Assembly: GCF_025950085.1 (NCBI RefSeq)
Contig: NZ_JAPDDS010000004.1
Coordinates: forward strand, 124,001-188,000
DNA: 64,000 nt
Direction: 5' to 3'
Source of the DNA: Luteolibacter flavescens
GTDB lineage: Bacteria > Verrucomicrobiota > Verrucomicrobiia > Verrucomicrobiales > Akkermansiaceae
Position 1 is the stretch's first letter; every line of letters starts with the position of its first letter. The notes beneath the pieces are model-generated. The model was not told where the DNA came from. It ran no database searches and saw nothing but the letters and a program-made list of their open reading frames with translations. Both the position numbers and the translations under genes were made by a program. Shown here in pieces: positions 60,328 to 64,000 of this stretch.

Positions 60328-62073
60328 ATGCGCTGCATGCCGGACCATCGATTCGTCATTGCCGAGGCCGACGGGAAGACCCGCGGGCAGATTCATCGGG
60401 CGAGGCACCGCGTGTATGCCCTCGAGCTGGGCCAGCACCCGCCGAATGCGGAGGAGCGGCTGACCGATGCGCTCGATGCGGTGAACCGCTACTTCGCCGC
60501 GACCTGCGGGGATGAGCTGGCGGGCTTCGTCAGCGTGACGCCGCCGGGCGAGGCGGGCTATTCCATCGACAAGTATTTCCGCCGGGATGAGCTGCCCTTC
60601 GAGGTGGGGGATGATGTCTTCGAGATCCGCCTGCTGACGGTGATGCCCGGTCACCGCCGGTCGGATCTCGCCGGGGCGCTGATGGTTGCGGCATTCCGCT
60701 GGATCGAGGCTCGCGGTGGCAGGCGCGTCGTGGCCATCGGCCGTCGTGAGGTGAAGGGTATGTATCTGAAATCTGGCCTGAGCGATACCGGTCTGACCGT
60801 GCAGGCGGGGGCGGTCACCTACGACCTGCTGCATGCCGGGGTGGGGGAGATCCGCGCGGCACTCAATGGGATGGCAGGCCTCGTCAGCCGGATCGAGACC
60901 GGCATGGACTGGCGCATGCAGGTGCCGCTGCGGAAGCCGGCGACGTGCTTTCATGGCGGGGCGTTCTTCGGAGCGATCGGCGCGGGCTTCACATCGTTGG
61001 AAAGGCGGCACGATATCATCAATGCGGACGTGCTCGACGCTTGGTTCTCTCCGGCACCGGCGGTGACGGATGCGCTGCGCGATCACCTGCCGTGGCTGAT
61101 GCGGACCTCGCCTCCCACGGACTGCGAGGGGCTGGTGGTTGCGATTTCCACCGCGCGCGGTATTCCCGCAAGCTGCGTGCTGCCTGGGGCGGGTTCGTCG
61201 GATCTGATCTTCCGTGCCTTCCCTCGGTGGCTGGATTCGTGGTCGCATGTGCTGTTGCTCGATCCCACCTATGGCGAATAGGCGCACGTGCTGGAGAAGG
61301 TCATCGGCTGCGAGGTCGAGCGCTTTCCTTTGCACAGGAAAGACGGCTACACGATCGATCTCGAGCGCATGATGGAGCGCATCGCGACCGGCCCCGATCT
61401 CGTCGTGCTGGTGAATCCGAACAGTCGCACCGGACGCGGGCTGATGGCGCGGGAGGTTTGCATGCTGCTGGAGGCTGCTTCATCGCGGACACGCTTCTGG
61501 ATCGATGAAACGTACATCGACTACACCGGAGAAAGCGTGGAGCAGATGGTGTCCCGCCACGAAAATCTCATCGTCTGCAAGTCCATGTCGAAGGCTTATG
61601 CGCTCAGCGGCATGCGGGTCGCATATCTCTGCGCCGCGCCTCATCATCTGGAGGAGTTGCGGGCCTTCACCCCGCCGTGGGTGGTGGGCCTGCCCTCGCA
61701 GGTCGCGGCGGTGAAGGCGCTGGAGCATGCGAACTACTATGAACGTCGTTGGAAGGAGACCGTGCTACTGAGGTCGGCGCTGGCGATTGACTTGGGCGGC
61801 ATGGGGTGGGAGGTCATCCCGGGCTCCGCGAATTTCCTGCTCGCGCATCTACCCGAGGAAGGACCTTCCGCAGGAGAGGTGGTCGCTGCATGCCGGGGGC
61901 GCGGGCTTTTCCTCCGCGATGCCGCGGCGATGGGCGCGAGCCTCGATGACGGGGCGATCCGCGTGGCGGTGAAGGACGCCGCGACGAACCGGAAGATGAT
62001 CGGGATCCTTTCGGACATCGCGGGATCGACGGCGCGTGCAGCACGCGCTTCACTGGCCCGGTGCGCGAGCTGA
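60328..62073 (+). pseudogene. GNAT-aminotransferase fusion interrupted by an in-frame amber codon
   Basis: One frame of about 580 codons is split by TAG at 61279..61281. Residues 1..~175 are a GNAT/acyltransferase-like domain (EIRLLTVMPGHRRSDLAGALM). From ~225 a class I PLP-dependent aminotransferase of the HisC type begins (VLPGAGSSDLIFRAF, LLLDPTYGE). After the stop the same frame continues with AHVLEKVIG, VLVNPNSRTG, WIDETYIDY and the PLP-lysine block SMSKAYALSGMRVAYL. The stop replaces an expected Tyr in DPTYGEY. A single-base change (or sequence error) explains it. The PLP lysine lies beyond the stop, so the aminotransferase part is inactive unless read through. Confidence 0.88.
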
Positions 62074-62603
62074 TCCTGAACGAGGAAATCCACACCCGGG
62101 TGATCCGGGAGCTGGTGCCGCAGGCGCGGCGCTTCCTGTGGATCGTGACGGCGGATATCAAGGACATGCACGTCGCGCGCGGCAGGCGGTCCGTGCCCTT
62201 CCTCCAGGTGCTCGCGGAGCTGGTGGAGGAGGGCGTGGCGGTGCGGCTGATCCATGCAAAGGAGCCCGGCCCGCGCTTCCGCGAGGACTTCGACCGCTAC
62301 CCCGTGCTGGTGGAGAGCGATCTCTTCGAGCGGGTGCTCTGCCCGCGCGTCCACACGAAGGCGGTGATCGCGGACGGCAAGCGCGCCTTCATCGGCTCGC
62401 CGAACCTGACCGGCGCGGGCATGGGCGCGAAGCACGCGGACAAGCGGAACTTCGAGGCGGGCTTCCTGACCGACGAGCGCGAGGATCTCGAAAAGCTGGT
62501 CGGCTGGGTGGACGAGCTTTTCCTCGGCGACTTCTGCGCGAAGTGCCGCCTCCGCGACAAGTGCCCGGACCCGCTCGACGGCGATCAGGAGCAAGCCGGG
62601 TGA
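62061..62603 (+). CDS. Single-HKD phospholipase D-like protein
   Basis: The 180-residue protein starts at a GTG, overlapping the previous frame by 13 nt. One HKD motif is present: VHTKAVIADGKRAFIGSPN, with His98, Lys100, Asp105 and the GSPN at 112..115. One-motif members act as dimers on phosphodiesters. A C-terminal Cys cluster (FCAKCRLRDKC) could bind metal or a cluster, which is unusual. Substrate, lipid or nucleic acid, is unknown. Confidence 0.82.
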   Translation: MRELILNEEIHTRVIRELVPQARRFLWIVTADIKDMHVARGRRSVPFLQVLAELVEEGVAVRLIHAKEPGPRFREDFDRYPVLVESDLFERVLCPRVHTKAVIADGKRAFIGSPNLTGAGMGAKHADKRNFEAGFLTDEREDLEKLVGWVDELFLGDFCAKCRLRDKCPDPLDGDQEQAG

Positions 62604-62607
62604 TCCT

Positions 62608-63999
62608 TCAGTGGTTGTTTTCCTCCGCCCGCATCCGGTAGAATCCCCGCTCGTCACCGGTGGTGAGCATTACCCGTTGTCTCCCAGTCGTGGCGTGATG
62701 AAGCTGGAGCTCCGGCCCGACGGAACTCGTCCAGTCGCCCAGCCCGTCGCGGACGGCCACGGTCGTCCAGGATCCCGGGGTGAGGTTGGTTGAGCGCTCG
62801 ATGATGAGCCGTACGGAGGCGTTGTATTCGGTGCCGACCTCGAACCAGAGTTCACCCCCATGGTGACCCCACCACGTGCTGTGCGCATCCGGATCGTTCC
62901 CCGTGGCCCATTCCATTTGGAGGTCCAGTCCATCCCCGTCCTGATCCTGCGGGGTGCCCTCCGCGTCCATGCCCATTCGTGAGGACCAGGCGGCGAAGGA
63001 TTCGGTGCCGGTCAGGTCGATGGAGTAAATCGCCTGACCTGATCCTACGGGCTGCTGTTCCAATGCGGGAGCGAGCAGGATGCCCTTGCAGAGCATCAGC
63101 GATCCTCCGAGTGCCGAGGTCCGCTCAAGGTTGGTCAGCGGCGTGAAGGCATGGATGGACTTCACGAACGTATATCCGTCCTCGCTGGCGCGGTAGAGAT
63201 GGATGGACCCGGAGTGACTGGAGAAAGGTTCGCCGATCGCCAGCCAGTCACGCTCCGCCACGATGTGGTAGCCGAAGGAACCGATGAAGACCGGATCCGG
63301 AGAAAAGATGATCTGGCGGGTCTCCCACCCCGCGGCGGTTTCTTCCATGATGTACACCGCTCCCGATGAGAGGCCGTCCACCTCCGCCGCAAAGTCGCCT
63401 GCGATCACGAAATTCCCCGAGCACTGGATCGAAGTTCCGAAGGTATTCGTCCAGGTGATGCGCGGGTCCCGTCTGGGGTTCACCGTGCCGAGAGGAATGA
63501 TTCCAGTGGAGGAAAGCTGTGCGACCGAGAGGCAGGCTCCTTGCTCCTTGAAGTCGCGGTAGTAGAGGCGGTCCCTCTGGTCGATGGCGATCAGGGAAGA
63601 TCCGACCATGATCACGGGAGTTGATACCGAGCCGATCATGACGGGTCTCTGACCTGAAATGTCGAAGACATGGAAGAGTGTGTTCCGACCGATGGGCTCC
63701 AGGTTGCTGTCCTTGTTTTGAGCGATCGCGACGAAGCGTCCGTTGCTGGCGGTCTGGTCTCCCAGACTGGAAGCGAAGAAGGGAGCCGGTCCAGGGATGA
63801 CCTCATTCAGAAGCCATTGTCCCGGGCCTGTCTTTCTGCCGAATTGGATCGCATCTTCACGGGCTTGCCCGGGCAGGCCCGGATTGCCGAGCACCACCAG
63901 GTCTCCATGGAGGGCGAGTCCATGCGCATTGCGATCCGTGCGAGGAAAGAGCCCGGGCTCGCTGAAAGCCGGACCATCGTTCACGGAGAAAAGGCCTCC
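62608..63999 (-). CDS. Secreted FG-GAP/PQQ-like repeat protein, C-terminal part (5' cut by window)
   Basis: The frame is open to the right edge, so the start lies outside. About 460 residues are seen. Repeated beta-propeller-like segments (LALHGDLVVLGNPG, GRFVAIAQN, GNFVIAGDF, DWLAIGEPF, GGSLMLCKG) are followed by a linker with DQDGDGLDLQMEWATGNDP, a calcium-binding-type region. The C-terminal domain has LIIERSTNL...W and GFYRMRAE, shared in style with 22163..24925 and 24961..26796. Function unknown; probably extracellular or surface. Confidence 0.75.
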   Translation of the reverse strand, partial: GGLFSVNDGPAFSEPGLFPRTDRNAHGLALHGDLVVLGNPGLPGQAREDAIQFGRKTGPGQWLLNEVIPGPAPFFASSLGDQTASNGRFVAIAQNKDSNLEPIGRNTLFHVFDISGQRPVMIGSVSTPVIMVGSSLIAIDQRDRLYYRDFKEQGACLSVAQLSSTGIIPLGTVNPRRDPRITWTNTFGTSIQCSGNFVIAGDFAAEVDGLSSGAVYIMEETAAGWETRQIIFSPDPVFIGSFGYHIVAERDWLAIGEPFSSHSGSIHLYRASEDGYTFVKSIHAFTPLTNLERTSALGGSLMLCKGILLAPALEQQPVGSGQAIYSIDLTGTESFAAWSSRMGMDAEGTPQDQDGDGLDLQMEWATGNDPDAHSTWWGHHGGELWFEVGTEYNASVRLIIERSTNLTPGSWTTVAVRDGLGDWTSSVGPELQLHHATTGRQRVMLTTGDERGFYRMRAEENNH

Positions 64000-64000
64000 C

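Noticed and set aside
61279-61281. Pyrrolysine or programmed readthrough at the amber codon
   Set aside because: No pyrrolysine genes or downstream element are visible, and the codon replaces a normal Tyr. A point mutation or sequence error is simpler.

Overview
The window looks like a chromosomal segment of a GC-rich Gram-negative bacterium of the Verrucomicrobiota, probably Verrucomicrobiaceae (Luteolibacter or Haloferula-like). The main clue is two copies of a gene whose C-terminus resembles Verru_Chthon cassette protein A. Supporting clues are secreted proteins ending in the STxL...F(Y/F)R-type C-terminal domain common in that phylum, a DUF5690 transporter, outer-membrane proteins (FadL, TonB receptor, NodT-type channel) and very weak Shine-Dalgarno usage. 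No phage, insertion sequence or CRISPR array is visible. Both ends of the window cut through genes.

Layout. 1-2.7 kb: end of a Verru_Chthon A gene plus its small secreted partner. 3.1-8.1 kb, minus strand: a chaperone cluster dnaK, fic, groES, groEL. 8.4 kb: tRNA-Ser(GGA). 8.8-14 kb: nagZ, a yqgE/algH-like gene, metX, a metallophosphoesterase coupled to a SpoU-type RNA methylase, and a MazF-like toxin/antitoxin pair. 14-20.6 kb: an RND efflux operon headed by its TetR regulator. 20.9-27 kb: a DUF5690 transporter and two large secreted proteins that share a repeated DWIG-type module, one of them a purple-acid-phosphatase-like enzyme. 27-31.7 kb: a XylR-type regulator fused to a HAD phosphatase, a type II NADH dehydrogenase, and a helical-repeat protein. 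32.9-36.8 kb: PTS enzyme I, HPr and HPr kinase, which suggests a regulatory PTS. 37-43 kb: FadL porin, tandem FKBP, ppnP, a second toxin/antitoxin pair and small proteins. 43.1 kb: a possible SRP-like RNA. 43.4-47.8 kb: second Verru_Chthon A gene with its secreted partner. 48-49.3 kb: a bacterial PARG coupled to a small unknown protein. 49.4-56.2 kb: an NrtABCD-type transporter with a TonB receptor. 56.4-60.2 kb: a TetR-MFS pair, then a cytoplasmic NrtA-like protein divergent from a LysR regulator. 60.3-64 kb: a GNAT-aminotransferase fusion broken by one amber codon, a PLD-like protein and a truncated secreted protein.

The most unusual signal is non-coding. At three loci (31.7-32.3, 35.2-35.8 and 52.4-52.9 kb) a short array of 7-bp repeats lies beside a large inverted-repeat element, always with the same relative polarity. 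The inverted repeat at 35207..35769 has mirrored modules of 35, 42 and 33 bp; the first two are identical by eye. I know of no described family of this composite form, although heptamer arrays as such are known from cyanobacteria. Two 24-bp CRP-like palindromes upstream of the DUF5690 and ndh genes suggest a shared regulon.

All identifications come from reading motifs and layout by eye. No database search was possible.
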